From contig JAJTTP010000001.1 of the NCBI GenBank assembly GCA_023313575.1, positions 434,001-498,000 of the forward strand: a stretch of 64,000 nucleotides of DNA, read 5' to 3'. A program made the position numbers and the translations under genes. This document shows positions 36,877-48,331 of this stretch, one piece after another. This DNA is from Eutypella sp. D-1 (taxonomy: Eukaryota > Ascomycota > Sordariomycetes > Xylariales > Diatrypaceae). A model generated the notes under the pieces. That model was not told where the DNA came from and made no database searches. It worked only from the letters and a program-made list of their open reading frames with translations. The first letter of the stretch is position 1, and every line of letters begins with the position of its first letter.

Positions 36877-38676
36877 ATGAATGACAGCGAAAAACAGATA
36901 GGAGATATCAGCTCTGAAAATGGGCACGGAGCTCCACCCTCACCGTTATTACCAAGACGGAAAAGTCAGCCCTCCCAGGAGGGCCAAGACTTAGGCCCGC
37001 CCGAGTCAAGCTCCGCTAGGCACTACTCCGTGGACACCGATCGTGAAACGGATCATGAATCGGACGACGGACGCGGAAGCGGAAGCGAGACCGGGAGCGT
37101 GGAGGAGGGCGAGGACCTCGAGACGCTGTCCCGGGTCTCGAGCGGCCCTCCCTACAGCGTCTTCTCGCCCTCGATGAAGTGGTGGATCGTGGGGATGAAC
37201 TGCTTCTCGTCGTTCATCTCCCCGGCCACCGCCAACATTTACTTCCCCGCTATCCCCGCGATCGCCGAGAACCTCGGCGTCTCCGTCGGCAAGATCAACT
37301 TGACCTTGACCACCTACATGGTGATGCAGGGTCTGGCCCCCACCATCTTCGGGGACTTCGGCGATGCCGCCGGCAGACGCCCGGCTTTCATCATCGCTTT
37401 CGCCATCTACCTGGCCGCCAACATCGGCCTTGCCCTGCAGCGGAACTATACCGCCTTGCTGATCCTGCGCATGGTACAGAGTGGTGGCAGCAGCGGGACT
37501 CTGGCCTTGTCCTATGCCGTCGTGGCCGACATCGCCCCGAGTTCCGAGAGGGGGAAATACATGGGCATTGTCGGCGCCGGTATTAACATGGGACCGGCAA
37601 TTGGTCCGATAATCGGTGGTCTGCTCTCGCAGTACCTGGGCTGGCCGTCGATCTTCTGGTTCCTCGCCATAATCACCGTGTGCTGGATGATCCCGTACAT
37701 CTTGGCGGTTCCCGAGACGGGGCGCAAGGTCGTCGGTAACGGGTCGGTTCCGCCTCAGGTCTGGAACATGACGCTCCTTGATTACTTCCGGTTTCGTCGC
37801 CAACCTCGTGACGAATCTGCAGTCGCCCCGGCACGGCGGAAGATCCCCATCCCGAACCCATTTCACACCCTCGCCATCGTTCTGGAAAAGGACCTGGCGC
37901 TAATCTTGTTCTTCAACGCACTCCTCTACATCGGCTTCATGCTCACGACGACGACCATCGGTTCGCAGTTCAAGGCCATATACGGTTTCAGCGAGCTGCA
38001 GCTCGGGCTCTGTTATCTGCCGGTCGGCGCGGGGACCACGATCTCGGCCGTCAGCAGCGGGTTCATCCTGGACTGGAACTTCCGGCGGGTGGCTAAGAAA
38101 CTGGGGGTGCCCATCGACCGCAAGCGGGGCGTCGACATGACGATCTTCCCCATCGAGAAGGTGCGGATCCAGGTGATGCGGTTCCAGCTCGCGTTCGGGG
38201 TCGTGGCGCTGATCGGTTGGGGCTGGGCCCTGCAGACCGAGACCTCGGTCGCCGTCCCGCTCGTCATGTCGTTCTTCATCGGTCTGTGCGTCACCGGCTC
38301 GTTCCAGGTCATGAATATCCTGATCGTGGATCTGTACCCGGAAGCGCCGGCGACGGCGACGGCCGCGAACAACCTGACGCGCTGCTCGTTCGGCGCCGTC
38401 TTCACCGGCGTCATCGACAGCATGATCACCGGCATGGGCCGCGGCTGGGCCTACACCTTCATCGCCCTTCTCATCGCCGCCTTTTCCCCTATCCTCTGGG
38501 TCATCCAGAAGTACGGCCCGCGGTTCCGCGAGGAGCGCAGACAGAAGAAGATCCGCGCTGCCGAGCGAGAGAAGCGCCAGCAGGCGGCCCCCTCGGCGGA
38601 AGGCGGCGGTGATGGTGACGGTGATGGCGGCGGCGCGCAATCCGATAAGGATAATAACAATAAAAGCTCCGGCTAA
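36877..38676 (+). CDS. MFS multidrug/proton antiporter, DHA1 (QDR-like)
   Basis: Single exon, 599 residues from the ATG at 36877; the open frame reaches back to 36814 only through non-ATG codons. It is a 12-helix proton antiporter in the plasma membrane. A cytosolic Ser/Glu-rich tail of about 100 residues precedes helix 1 (KWWIVGMNCFSSFISPATANIYFPAIP). Motif A appears as GDFGDAAGRRPAF and motif C as GAGINMGPAIGPIIGG, the mark of drug:H+ antiporters. A central loop after ILAVPETGRKV is moderately long, and the C-terminus is Gly/Asp/Asn-rich. QDR-type relatives export drugs, polyamines or amino acids; the substrate here is unknown. No biosynthetic cluster is evident nearby. Confidence 0.88.
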   Translation: MNDSEKQIGDISSENGHGAPPSPLLPRRKSQPSQEGQDLGPPESSSARHYSVDTDRETDHESDDGRGSGSETGSVEEGEDLETLSRVSSGPPYSVFSPSMKWWIVGMNCFSSFISPATANIYFPAIPAIAENLGVSVGKINLTLTTYMVMQGLAPTIFGDFGDAAGRRPAFIIAFAIYLAANIGLALQRNYTALLILRMVQSGGSSGTLALSYAVVADIAPSSERGKYMGIVGAGINMGPAIGPIIGGLLSQYLGWPSIFWFLAIITVCWMIPYILAVPETGRKVVGNGSVPPQVWNMTLLDYFRFRRQPRDESAVAPARRKIPIPNPFHTLAIVLEKDLALILFFNALLYIGFMLTTTTIGSQFKAIYGFSELQLGLCYLPVGAGTTISAVSSGFILDWNFRRVAKKLGVPIDRKRGVDMTIFPIEKVRIQVMRFQLAFGVVALIGWGWALQTETSVAVPLVMSFFIGLCVTGSFQVMNILIVDLYPEAPATATAANNLTRCSFGAVFTGVIDSMITGMGRGWAYTFIALLIAAFSPILWVIQKYGPRFREERRQKKIRAAEREKRQQAAPSAEGGGDGDGDGGGAQSDKDNNNKSSG

Positions 38677-39443
38677 TTTTATGCCGGGCTACCTACACTT
38701 ACTTGAATTGGCAGGGAAGTATTTCGTACACGTTTTAATACGTAATGTAGCATGGGGCAATTGCAGCTTCTGCGAGCATATACACGATGAGGAGTTACGC
38801 TCCTGGTTATGACTGAAAAGGAAAGTACATGAGGATCATTTAAGCAGGTTTTTGCGTCCATTTTTGATTTCATATTTTTAATCATTTTTCCCTCTTATGT
38901 AAATTCAGATACCAATTAGACTTGCGGGAAGTTCCATAGATTATTAGCATTTTGGCTGCTGCAAATTATATGGCCTGTGTTACTATACACAGTTGGATGA
39001 TTATGGCCTGATTTGCTTATTCAATTATTGGGGAGGCATAGCTTGTTGCATTGCAGGTATAATCTATTATACGACGTCTAGTTCTTATTCAAAAGTCTAT
39101 ACCAAATCTAACCGTTGCATATTTACTGAGGAATGTTCAGGCCATGAACCTTCTGGCATTAATAGTATGTCTATCCGTGCTGGTTGCAGCTGTAAACTAT
39201 ATGGCATGTCTGAGAACCCTGGCCAGTGCCTAAGTGCATGCTTTGTTAGCATCTTATATGTGTTAAATGCATTACTAAGGTCCCATAATAACTTTACGCC
39301 GTACTTGAGTACCTGGATGTCGTCCTTGTTCTCTGTCAACTTGTTTCCATTCATGTGTAACTACTCTAAGATAATGCGTAGCAATGAGTATTCAAGCTAT
39401 TTGACTATTTCATGATTCAAATTTAAGTCTCGAGTTTACTGAA
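38677..39443. other. AT-rich intergenic region with uncertain reading frames
   Basis: Holds a 140-codon frame on the plus strand (38993-39415) and an 85-codon frame on the minus strand (39097-39354) over the same bases. Neither resembles a known family; composition is far more AT-rich than neighbouring genes. Confidence 0.4.
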
Positions 39444-40653
39444 ATGGCGCGTAAATTGCCTTGGAAACGCACCGAACAGACCTCACCTATCGCGCCAAGA
39501 CAGGCACAGGACCACTCTAGATCAATGCCCGTGGCAAAGATCAAGAGCGATGCGAATGGCTCGGATAGCTCGCCATCTACTGGCAGGAAGAAAGTACCCA
39601 AGTCTGCAGTATCGTCTAGTGAGTAGATTCGCTGTAATTCAGCTGCGCCTCAAAACTGACTTGCGTGTTTTAAAGAGAGCTCGCCTCCTGCTTCTCCGCC
39701 CCCGGAGCCGCTAGAAGAGAGGTAAGTGCATCGCGCGCTCGCTCTATCGCGACAAAACCTGCTAAGATGGTGTCAGCTTCATGATCGAAGGGCCCGAGCA
39801 TGACGACCGCTACCGTATGGTCGAAGATGAGCTGTTATCCGTGGCTCAGCGCTTCACAGCTCACTTACATGCCGCCGAGTATCAGCGGTTGCAGGAGGCC
39901 TCGAAATCACGGAATGCCAAGACCATCAAGGACATCTCGCGGCCCGTCGTAGGATCTATGACGGACCTGGTCAAGAGGAAGCACGAACGCAAGGATCGCG
40001 CTAAGAAACAGCGACTCCTTAGGAAGGAGGCGCTTGGCACCAGTGACGACGACACGAGCAGCGATGACGACTATTATAAAGGGACCTCTTTGTATGGCCT
40101 CATGGAAAGTCCGAGGAAGAAGGCGAAACGCCTAGATGCGCTTGTGACTGTATCTACGACTACCCGCGCCGCGGCCGGCTTTGGAGAGACATCCGGTCGA
40201 AAGCCTGGTACTTCAGGAGTCGCTTCGCATCTGCCTTTCGACAAACAACTGGGGAGTCGGCCGAGGAAAAATGTTGCCTGCGCTCCAGTCGACGACGAGA
40301 CTACTGATGAGGATGATCTGGATGGACCAGGACCTAGCACTATGAGCAAATCGGCTCAAAAGTCAACTTCTTCTCGGAAGCAGCTTCCGCAAGTGCGGCC
40401 TACTCAAGGGGCAGCCAAGAGCCCGGCAACTAGCACGAGCGCGAAGCTTGTGGCTGGCGAGACAGTAGCTCCGCCACCGGGGAAAGCGGGTCTAATTCCT
40501 AATGATTCTTCCGATGACACGACGGGGGATTACTTCAGCCGGGTCAGTAATCGGCGGGCAATTCTCAAAAGCAAGCGCGAACGGAGGAAGACCGGAACAG
40601 GCAATCCGACGTCCGAGCCGTCCAATCAAGATGTTATCCCCGGATTCTTATAA
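39444..40653 (+). CDS. Conserved-looking fungal hypothetical protein, nuclear type, 3 exons
   Basis: Exons 39444-39618, 39676-39721 and 39777-40653 give 365 residues in frame. I do not recognise a named family. The core is PEPLEERSFMIEGPEHDDRYRM (across the last junction) and then VEDELLSVAQRFTAHLHAAEYQRL, a helical block that looks conserved. It is followed by SMTDLVKRKHERKDRAKKQRLLRKE, a basic stretch with nuclear-import character. The rest is Ser/Asp-rich and disordered, with several SDDDTSSDDD-like acidic patches typical of casein kinase 2 targets, and ends in VIPGFL. A chromatin or RNA-related nuclear role is possible but only inferred from composition. Confidence 0.68.
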
Positions 40654-41271
40654 ATGCGGTCTAAATATGTGGACGAAGTTTCGGCTACGATACTGTTGAA
40701 ACATCGAACCACTGGTGATTTTGCACTTGGTCGCATAACGCATCCGATCTTCGGGAACTTTTTATTGGGGGAGCCAATAACCGAAACAATGCTCGGATTT
40801 TCGATGGAACGATCCCTATATGGTTGTATGGGTCCCATACGCAGACAAGACCGACCGGTGCGATCGCTATTTTGGATTGAATTGCGTGATCGCGTTGCGT
40901 GATAGAGCAACGGAAAGGCACCGCAACCATAACGCGGGGTCGGACCCAATCAGCGGGGCACCTCGCGAAGTGCTCGCCCCGTTAGATGAGATGTCGAGAC
41001 TACGAAGCTAGGCAACTATCTATCCACTGTGCGCAAGCGATCGATCCGAAGACAATATGTTATTATTACTGGACTTTGAGCTCTTGCGACAATGACCCTG
41101 ATTCGCACACCATCCCGGCGTTAGGAGCTGGGATCTCACCGGGCAGCCGGGGTATCGACTATGAATAGCTGATCAGCCCCCAAACCCCATCCAAATTTCT
41201 TTGAGGGAACAGACATCACTCTATAATCTAATCAGTGACCTACCCTGCCTTGCCTGTCTAGCTCTATCATC
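40654..41271. other. Intergenic region before the dioxygenase gene
   Basis: Several small frames on both strands lack family support. An imperfect hairpin (GGGGCAC...GTGCTCGCCCC) lies near 40955-40980. The last 100 bases are the dioxygenase promoter. Confidence 0.4.
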
Positions 41272-42589
41272 ATGGCTCCTTCTGCTACCACGACTGTCGT
41301 AGAGACAGCAAACGAGCCTAAAACCGCCGGCTCCACCTTCTTCGGATCCTACAAGGTCCTCAGCTCTGGCAAATACTCAAGAGAAGTTGAAGAAGGCAAG
41401 ACGGGGGCCAAGGCCGCCAAGGTAAGAGCAATAGGCGACGGGATAGCAATGCCTGATGTTAATAGTTGATATCTAGTACCCGCATTACCTGCCGACATGG
41501 AACCCGGAGGAGAAGTATCCGCCCCTTGAGCCATTCGAGCACTACGAGCACGGAAAGGATGCGGATACGTCTTTTAAGGATCTGCTCCCCGAAGGTACCC
41601 AGGTGACCGATCTGACGCCGACGATCGGCACAGAGGTTCGGGGCGTCCAGCTGACCTCGCTCACCAATGCCGGCAAGGACCAGCTGGCCCGTTTCGTGGC
41701 GGAAAGGAAGGTCGTCGCATTCCGCAACCAGGACTTCAGAGACCTGCCGATCCAGGAGGCACTCGACTACGCCGGGTACTTCGGCCGGCACCACATCCAC
41801 CCGGCGTCCGGGGCGCCCGAGGGGTACCCGGAGGTGCACCTCGTGCACCGGGGCGAAGGCGACAAGCACCACGAGACGTTCTTCGAGGCGCGGACGAGTT
41901 CGGTGGCGTGGCACTCGGACGTATCATACGAGCAGCAGCCGCCGGGGACGACGTTCCTGTACGTGCTCGACAAGCCGGAGACCGGGGGCGACACGCTCTT
42001 CGTCGACTCCGTGGAGGCGTATAACCGGCTCAGCCCGCTGTTCCAGGAGCGCCTGCACGGCCTCAAGGCCACGCACTCCGGCGTCGAGCAGGCCAACGCC
42101 TCCAGGGCCCGAGGCGGCATCGTCAGGCGCGAGCCCGTCATCAACGAGCACCCGATCGTGCGCACGCACCCGAGCACGGGACAGAAAGCGCTCTACGTCA
42201 ACGAGCAATGTAAGAAGACGATTTCTTAAAAAGCTATCCCAAAACAATACATAGTGTAGTGATGGGGTCAGGGTGTACCGGAAACTAATGAAATTATCTC
42301 AATGCATATAGTCACGCGCAACATCGTGGGGCTCAAGAAGGAGGAATCGGACGCGCTCCTACAGTTCCTATACAACCACCTAGCGTATGGGGCGGACTTC
42401 CACGCGCGCGTCAAGTGGGAGGAGGGCACGGTCGTGATCTGGGATAACCGCGTCACGCAGCACTCGGCCATCGTGGACTGGAAGACGGGCCAGCGCCGCC
42501 ACCTCGCCCGCCTCACGCCCCAGGCCGAGAGGCCCTACGAGACGCCGTTCGTGCCGCCTGCGCCGAAGCCGGCCGCGTCGGGTGCTTAA
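41272..42589 (+). CDS. TauD-type Fe(II)/2-oxoglutarate dioxygenase, 3 exons
   Basis: Exons 41272-41421, 41477-42209 and 42312-42589 give 386 residues. The family oxidises taurine and other sulfonates, or related small acids, using 2-oxoglutarate and releasing sulfite when a sulfonate is the substrate. Iron ligands are visible as the HxD pair H196 and D198 in VAWHSDVSYE and a distal H345 in VTQHSAIVDW. A C-terminal Arg in GQRRHLARLTP fits the 2-oxoglutarate carboxylate clamp. PGTTFLYVLDKPETGGDTLFVD and LYVNEQFTRNIVGL, the latter crossing the last junction, are typical of the fungal sulfonate dioxygenases related to yeast JLP1. Length is normal for fungal members. A TG microsatellite follows the stop codon. 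Confidence 0.9.
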
Positions 42590-43323
42590 AAGTGTGTGTG
42601 TGTGTGTGTGTGTGTGTGGCACTGGTGAATGGTAGACGGGTAGAACTGAGCTGAGCTCCTTGGGAGAGTGGGATGGAGCAGGCGAGAAGGAAATAAATAT
42701 GCTTTGAGCAGTTAGATTTCATGATGCCTCGGTGATTTATTTTGTCTCCCGATGAGGGTTGTCGTAAACCATCACGTAGGTGCTTGAAAGCGATCTACTA
42801 CATATACTTGATCAAACTACATTATATCTCGACGGTTATGCCATAACTTGGAACACGTTGCATTCAATTGGTGTAACTTACCTCATATCCAAAAATGGAT
42901 TTTCGACATCCTATAGCTTAGTCATGCTATAAATGCATTCCCCATTTATCTTATCTCTTATCTGACCTAGTTATCTTGCACATGCTTATCAATCGAGGGG
43001 CAACTTTTCAGGGTTCGAAATTTTGGGGCCGACCACCCCGCCACCACCACCCTGAGTCAACCTTAAACCCGCTGAACTTTGTAGGTACATATAGGTAGTA
43101 CTTAGGTACAGTACGGTAGTTATAAGCACATGAAAAGTACATTAAGGAATAGCCGGGCGTAGAAATACACCTAGGACGGAACTTGCCCTCCTACAACATA
43201 ACATCATCCTTTTAAAAAATATCGGTAAAATCGCATTTGCGCATTCTTGTGCTAGAAACATTGAAAAGCGGCAATAATTACAGAACCAACGAAATCCGAT
43301 AGAGAGAGGTAACCACCGCGAAG
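42590..43323. other. Intergenic region, dioxygenase 3' UTR and NMD3 promoter
   Basis: Begins with a (TG)n run at 42592-42617. The remainder is AT-rich, with no gene recognised. Confidence 0.5.
42592..42617. repeat. (TG)n microsatellite
   Basis: About 13 uninterrupted GT units starting two bases after the dioxygenase stop codon, so it lies in the 3' UTR. Confidence 0.85.
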
Positions 43324-45847
43324 ATGTCGTCGATGGATATCGACGTCCCCGTGTCCATCGCGCCGTCTGCGCAGGCGCCCATGACCGCAGCAACGTCAGT
43401 ATCACCATCCCCCTTTTTTTTTTACTTCTTCTCCCCCCCCCTCCCTATCCTTTTTCAGTATTATTTCGAGTTTGAGTTAGAAGCTTTTTCTTTTTTCTAA
43501 CCACAATCCACGGATATAGGATCTTCTGCTGTGACTGCGGCGCTCCCATAGATGGCACTCAGTCCACCAATGCGAGGTGCTTCGACTGCCTCAAGGTCAG
43601 CAACGACATCAGCGCAGGCATTCAAAGGGAGGCGACGCTACACTTCTGTAAGACTCTCACAATAAACCCACTACCACATCACTACTATCTATGCTCCTGA
43701 AGATTTCTCATGAAACCGAAAGCCAACAAGACCGACAGAACCACTGACTAATCAATCGTTATCGCATCGCTATAGGCCGAGATTGCGACCGCTGGCTGCT
43801 CCCGCCCTCGACCTGGATCAGCGCCGAGCCCGAATCCCGCGAACTGCTCGCCCTGTGCCTCAAGAAGCTGAGAGGCCTCCACAAAGTCCGCATCGTCGAC
43901 GCGAGCTTCATCTGGACCGAGCCCCATTCCCGCCGCGTCAGGGTCAAGCTCACCATCCAGGATTCCGTCTCCGAGGGCGTCCTGCTCCAGCAGAGCTTCG
44001 AGGTTATATACGTCGTCGCCTGGCAGCAGTGTCCTGAGTGTTAGTCCCGCCTTGTTTTGAGGGGAGAGAAGGAAAATATGGATTGGGATTATTTGCTGAT
44101 TTTGTCTTCGAGCGTAGGCGCTAAGTCATATACGGCCAATGTGTGGAGAGCGAGCGTGCAAGGTTAGTCTTCCTGGCGATGTTAGAGGCGAGGTAGGTTA
44201 ATGGGATATGCTGACGCGGTATACTGTAGTGAGGCAGAAGGTTTTGCATAAGAGGACATTCCTATACTTGGTAAGTTGGCTCACAACATGCCCTGGGAAT
44301 TTAGTATTGAGCAGTTGCTGATTCCGTGACTAGGAACAACTTATCCTTAAGCACGGCGCCCATCGAGAGGCAATCAACATTAAAGAGGCCAAGGATGGTA
44401 TCGATTTCTTGGTACGTTTTACACTGTCCCCCTAATCCTTCAGGTTGCCCAAGCTAACAATCTCGGCAGTATGTCTTGTACTCTTGTCCTCGTTTGGTTC
44501 TCATCCGGGATAATAAACCTGGGGAGGTGCATTAGCTTACACGCAACAGTTTCGCCCAGAAGAACACAGCCGAAAAATTTACCGAATTCCTCAAATCAGT
44601 TGTGCCAGTTCATGTCAAAAAGGCTCAGGAGCTCATCAGCCAAGATGTCCACACGTCGAAGAAGAGCTATAAGTTCACATCATCAGTTGAAATGGTATGT
44701 AGGCAGGCTCATGTTATACTAGAAGACCCTCTTTTTACACAGTTTGATCATTCACGTTCACAGCTAACTTCGTTGTAGTATGCCAAAACGCCTTCTCCAC
44801 ACGTGTTCTCGCGTGCTCCTCCTACTCGATCGGAGCATTGCTTTCATCGCAAAGTCGCATGGGCATAATACTAACTAAATACAGAGTACCGATATGTAAA
44901 GACGATCTTGTCTGCTTGCCCATCCAAATGGCCAAACAGAACGGCAATATTTCACCAATAGTGCTATGTCACAGGTATGTACCAATATTTGGTTTACAGC
45001 TTAGCGGTGATTAGGCCTGGAGTTGAGCTTTATATAGTTCCTCCGATACTTACCAATACGTGCCAAGTGCTAACACTGGGATTCTACACACAGGATTGGT
45101 ACAACTGTCAACCTGTTAGACACAAATACACTCCAGACGGCAGACATCAGCGCCCCGATATACTGGCGGGCGCCCTTCACTGCCCTGGCGGAAACCCCCG
45201 ATCTCGTGGAGTTCATCGTCCTGGACTGCGAACCGCTCGGCCCTACCAAGGGCAAGTGGGTGCTGGGTGAAGTGCAGCTGGCCAGGGCGGCAGACCTGGG
45301 TCACAATGATCATTCATACTACGCACGAACGCATCTTGGCGGGATGCTCCACGCAGGCGACTCGGTGATGGGGTACATGCTGACGGGGACGAACTTCAAC
45401 AACCCGCAGCTGGAGGAGGTGGAGCGGTCGGGGACGTGGGGGTCGCGGATCCCGGACGTGGTGGTGGTGAAGAAGCACTTCCCGAACCGGCGGCGCAACC
45501 GGAAGCGGCACTGGAAGGTCAAGCGGATGGCGCGGGACGAGGGCGAGCTGCTGCCCAAGAAGGCGGACCAGGACCGCATGGAGCGCGAGTTCGAGCAGTT
45601 CCTCCGCGATATCGAGGAGGACGACGAGTTCCGCCAGGGCGTCCAGCTCTACAAGAACCCCAAGAAGAAGCAAAACCGCCAGCCCGACGAAATGTCCGTC
45701 GGTACCGCTACGGCTACCGAGGACGGTGACGACGACGACGATGCTCCTAGGGTTGATATGGATGAGTTGCTGGATGATTTTGACGAGCTTGCTATCGAGG
45801 ACGGTCAGAAGCAGAAGCAGCAGGAGCAGCAGGAGATGGAGGAGTAG
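43324..45847 (+). CDS. NMD3: 60S ribosomal export protein NMD3, about 9 exons
   Basis: Clear exons: 43324-43394, 43520-43647, 43776-44039, 44118-44162, 44230-44270, 44334-44411, roughly 44550-44699, 44885-44974 and 45094-45847. NMD3 is the adaptor that lets CRM1 export pre-60S subunits. Zinc-binding pairs are visible: CCDCG with CFDC, then HFCRDCDRW and QQCPECAKS. Later marks are AQELISQDVHTSKKSYKF, VPICKDDLVCLP, TNTLQTADISAPIYWRAPF, LGGMLHAGDSVMGYML and RIPDVVVVKKHFPNRRRN. The C-terminal DMDELLDDFDELAIEDG is the leucine-rich export-signal region. Two junctions, after 44411 and after 44699, do not keep the conserved frame when plain GT-AG introns are removed; in both, the frame wants the exon to end one G earlier. 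Undetected micro-exons or sequence errors may explain this. Confidence 0.88.
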
Positions 45848-47151
45848 AATGGTGCTTTCTGTTTTGCTTGGGTGGGGATACCTGATATCATAACCATAAG
45901 AATGCTTCGAGTCTAGAGCTGGTATATAGTTCAGTACGCAGATGTGCCCTCCGTAGCATATTTATTCATGCCTTCCTAGTTGAATCAGGTTTGATGTCCT
46001 TCGGTGGAGGATGTGACTAACATCGTATGTGATTAGTTGTTCTCAAGATAGGTTAGTATCAGTTCTGGTGTAGTCTAAAGACGCTGGCCGCGGTTTACTT
46101 CTTTAATGGGTGAGTAGTGTACATAAGAAATCACATTGGAAGCTAGGTGGACGTCTGGACAGCCTGTCTGGGACGTATTCTGAGACGGCAATAAGGCCCT
46201 CGCTCGTGACTTCTTATGGGGAGTACCTATTTAGTATCCTCAACAGACTGGACTCCTTTATATCTCTTGGCACTTTGGTACAAGGTGTCTGTTTGCCTGC
46301 CTGCCTGCATGGGAAACCGCGACCCAACTGTTACAAACCACCCATTACAAAGATGGAATGCCCTCGTCAGATAAGGTCACTTGAAAATAGGATTGCTCAG
46401 ACCACTTTTAGCAATCCATGGATTGCTAGGGCCATGCTTGACAATCTATCCCTCCTTTGGTGATGACCTCTTTTCTATATAAAGGGTATAGGACTGCCCC
46501 TATCTAGATAGTCTCTCACATAGCTAGCCAGCGATCAATCTAAGCATTCAACCATTCTACATCTTCTGTTATATAAAAATCAAGACCAGTGGTGACGGCT
46601 TTGTTACATCAACACACTTCCTGTATTCCATCAGTTTTGGTGACGAGGAAGGCACGACAGGATTTCACGAGTTCCTATTATTACCGTTCCCCACCGGAGC
46701 CACTACAATAGGGGCGGTTACTACACTACAATGGAAGGGATCGTATCCTCATTTCTATTTCATTCAATGCCACATTCAATGCCGCCAACGTATTGAATGC
46801 CTTAAGGCCGGCCGTATTATACCCATATAGGTACCTACGTACCTACGCCTACTTTAGGGCTCGCTTTTTCCTTTTTGATTTACTATTTATATGACCCTTT
46901 GGACCATAATCTTGAACCTTTCCTACTTCTTCTTTACCTTGAGAATTCACAGGGAATTCACATAGTACCTAGATATTAAGGCATTATATATACAGAGCCT
47001 CCAGTGCTGCGACACGACCTTCCGTCTGATTCTTTCACCATTCTATCTCATTTCTTCACTATAGTGAAGGATTCTTCACATACCCTTTCTTCTTCTACTA
47101 CGCCCTTGTCCTAAACCACAAACTACAATCGCCAACTTCTAACTGCTCATC
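45848..47151. other. Intergenic region before the BTB gene
   Basis: A plus-strand frame at 46110-46463 has no family resemblance. CT-rich DNA precedes the BTB start. Nothing else recognised. Confidence 0.5.
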
Positions 47152-48073
47152 ATGGCGAATAACGAAGTTGTTATGGCAGACAAGTACACCCGAGGAGAAT
47201 ATCCGGAAGTCGGGTAAGTTTAATGTTTACAGTCGTATCTGGTTCGGCATGGCCATGTGACTAATGTCTGTCTGTGTGGGTATCTCTAGGGCCGCGAGCG
47301 AGGTGGTCACCATCACGATCCCTAGCGGCAAGAAGTTCTCAGTACACGCCCACCTCCTGGCATACCACTCGGACTACTTCCTCGCCGCCCTCAACAGCCC
47401 GACGATTGAGGCGACAACTCTCCAGTTCTATCTCACAGAGTATGCTGATGAGAAGTCCATGGATATCTTCCTCTTCTGGATATATTCCGAAATTTTTGCA
47501 CATAACTATGCGGACTGGAAACTCGACAATCGATTCCTCTGCTATTCTGGCAAAGATGAGTTCACTGATGTACAATTGGTTCGTGCATGGCAACTGGGCG
47601 ACTACCTTCAGGCGCGCGAGTTCACCCGCGACATGCTTGAAGTGTTCTTGGACCATCATAATTATTGGTCAAACGCCGGCAACCCATTGCTCTCCTGGCC
47701 AAAGGCTGAGTTGGAAACTCTGGATCCCAAGGGTGACATGTTTCGCCTTTTCGCCGCTATAATGGCCAAAGCATTGTATGAATGGGGCGACTATAGCAGG
47801 GCCAGTGAATGCCTGAAACTACTGAGTGTCGAGGCACGTAACGTGGTGACGGAATTCATGGCTAGGCGCAGCTTGAAGATGAGCGAGGACTTTACTCGTG
47901 CAAGCAGAAATCGACCCTATGAACAGGTTGAAAGTCTAGAGCAGGCAAAGGACTGTCTCAGAGAGATGGCTAGCATAGCCGAGAGGAGGGATTATTGGGG
48001 ACATTGCATCCGCTGCTCGCTTAAGAATGACTGGGAAGAGAATGAGATGGAAGGCTCCGAGATGGAAAGCTAG
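47152..48073 (+). CDS. BTB/POZ domain protein, 2 exons
   Basis: Exons 47152-47213 and 47290-48073 give 281 residues. The BTB fold spans about residues 22-110: VVTITIPSGKKFSVHAHLLAYHSDYFLAALN is the classic opening, where the domain contacts the HAHLLA helix, followed by TTLQFYLTEYADEKSMDIFLFWIY. A helical region follows (VQLVRAWQLGDYLQAREFTRDMLEVFL), then a C-terminal helix-rich tail. No zinc finger, Kelch or MATH part is present, so this is one of the many stand-alone fungal BTB proteins, whose tasks, probably protein-protein contact or CUL3 adaptor work, are mostly unknown. It is convergent with DBP7, 258 bases apart. Confidence 0.83.
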
Positions 48074-48331
48074 TGAGAAATCGATGGACTTGGTTAATAC
48101 AGCAAGATATAGCACAGACACGCACGTTAGCTGAAGAGCTACTCGGGAAGCCACACATTTGCGCCGTTTCACCAAACACTCAGCATTTTTGCTACGGGCA
48201 GTCACTAGCATAGAAAGACGGGATGAATTCTACACACAAGGCACAATTCTCTTAACCACACAAACGATACCCGACGTGAAATGAAAGCAATGTGAAGTAT
48301 GTATATTCTCCTATAAGCGGGGCCAAAAAGA

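Noticed and set aside
37006..38640. Minus-strand ORFs of 286 and 246 codons
   Set aside because: Antisense to the intact MFS exporter.
40950..40985. GC-rich imperfect hairpin as a terminator or MITE end
   Set aside because: Stem is short and imperfect, with no partner terminal repeat or target-site duplication.
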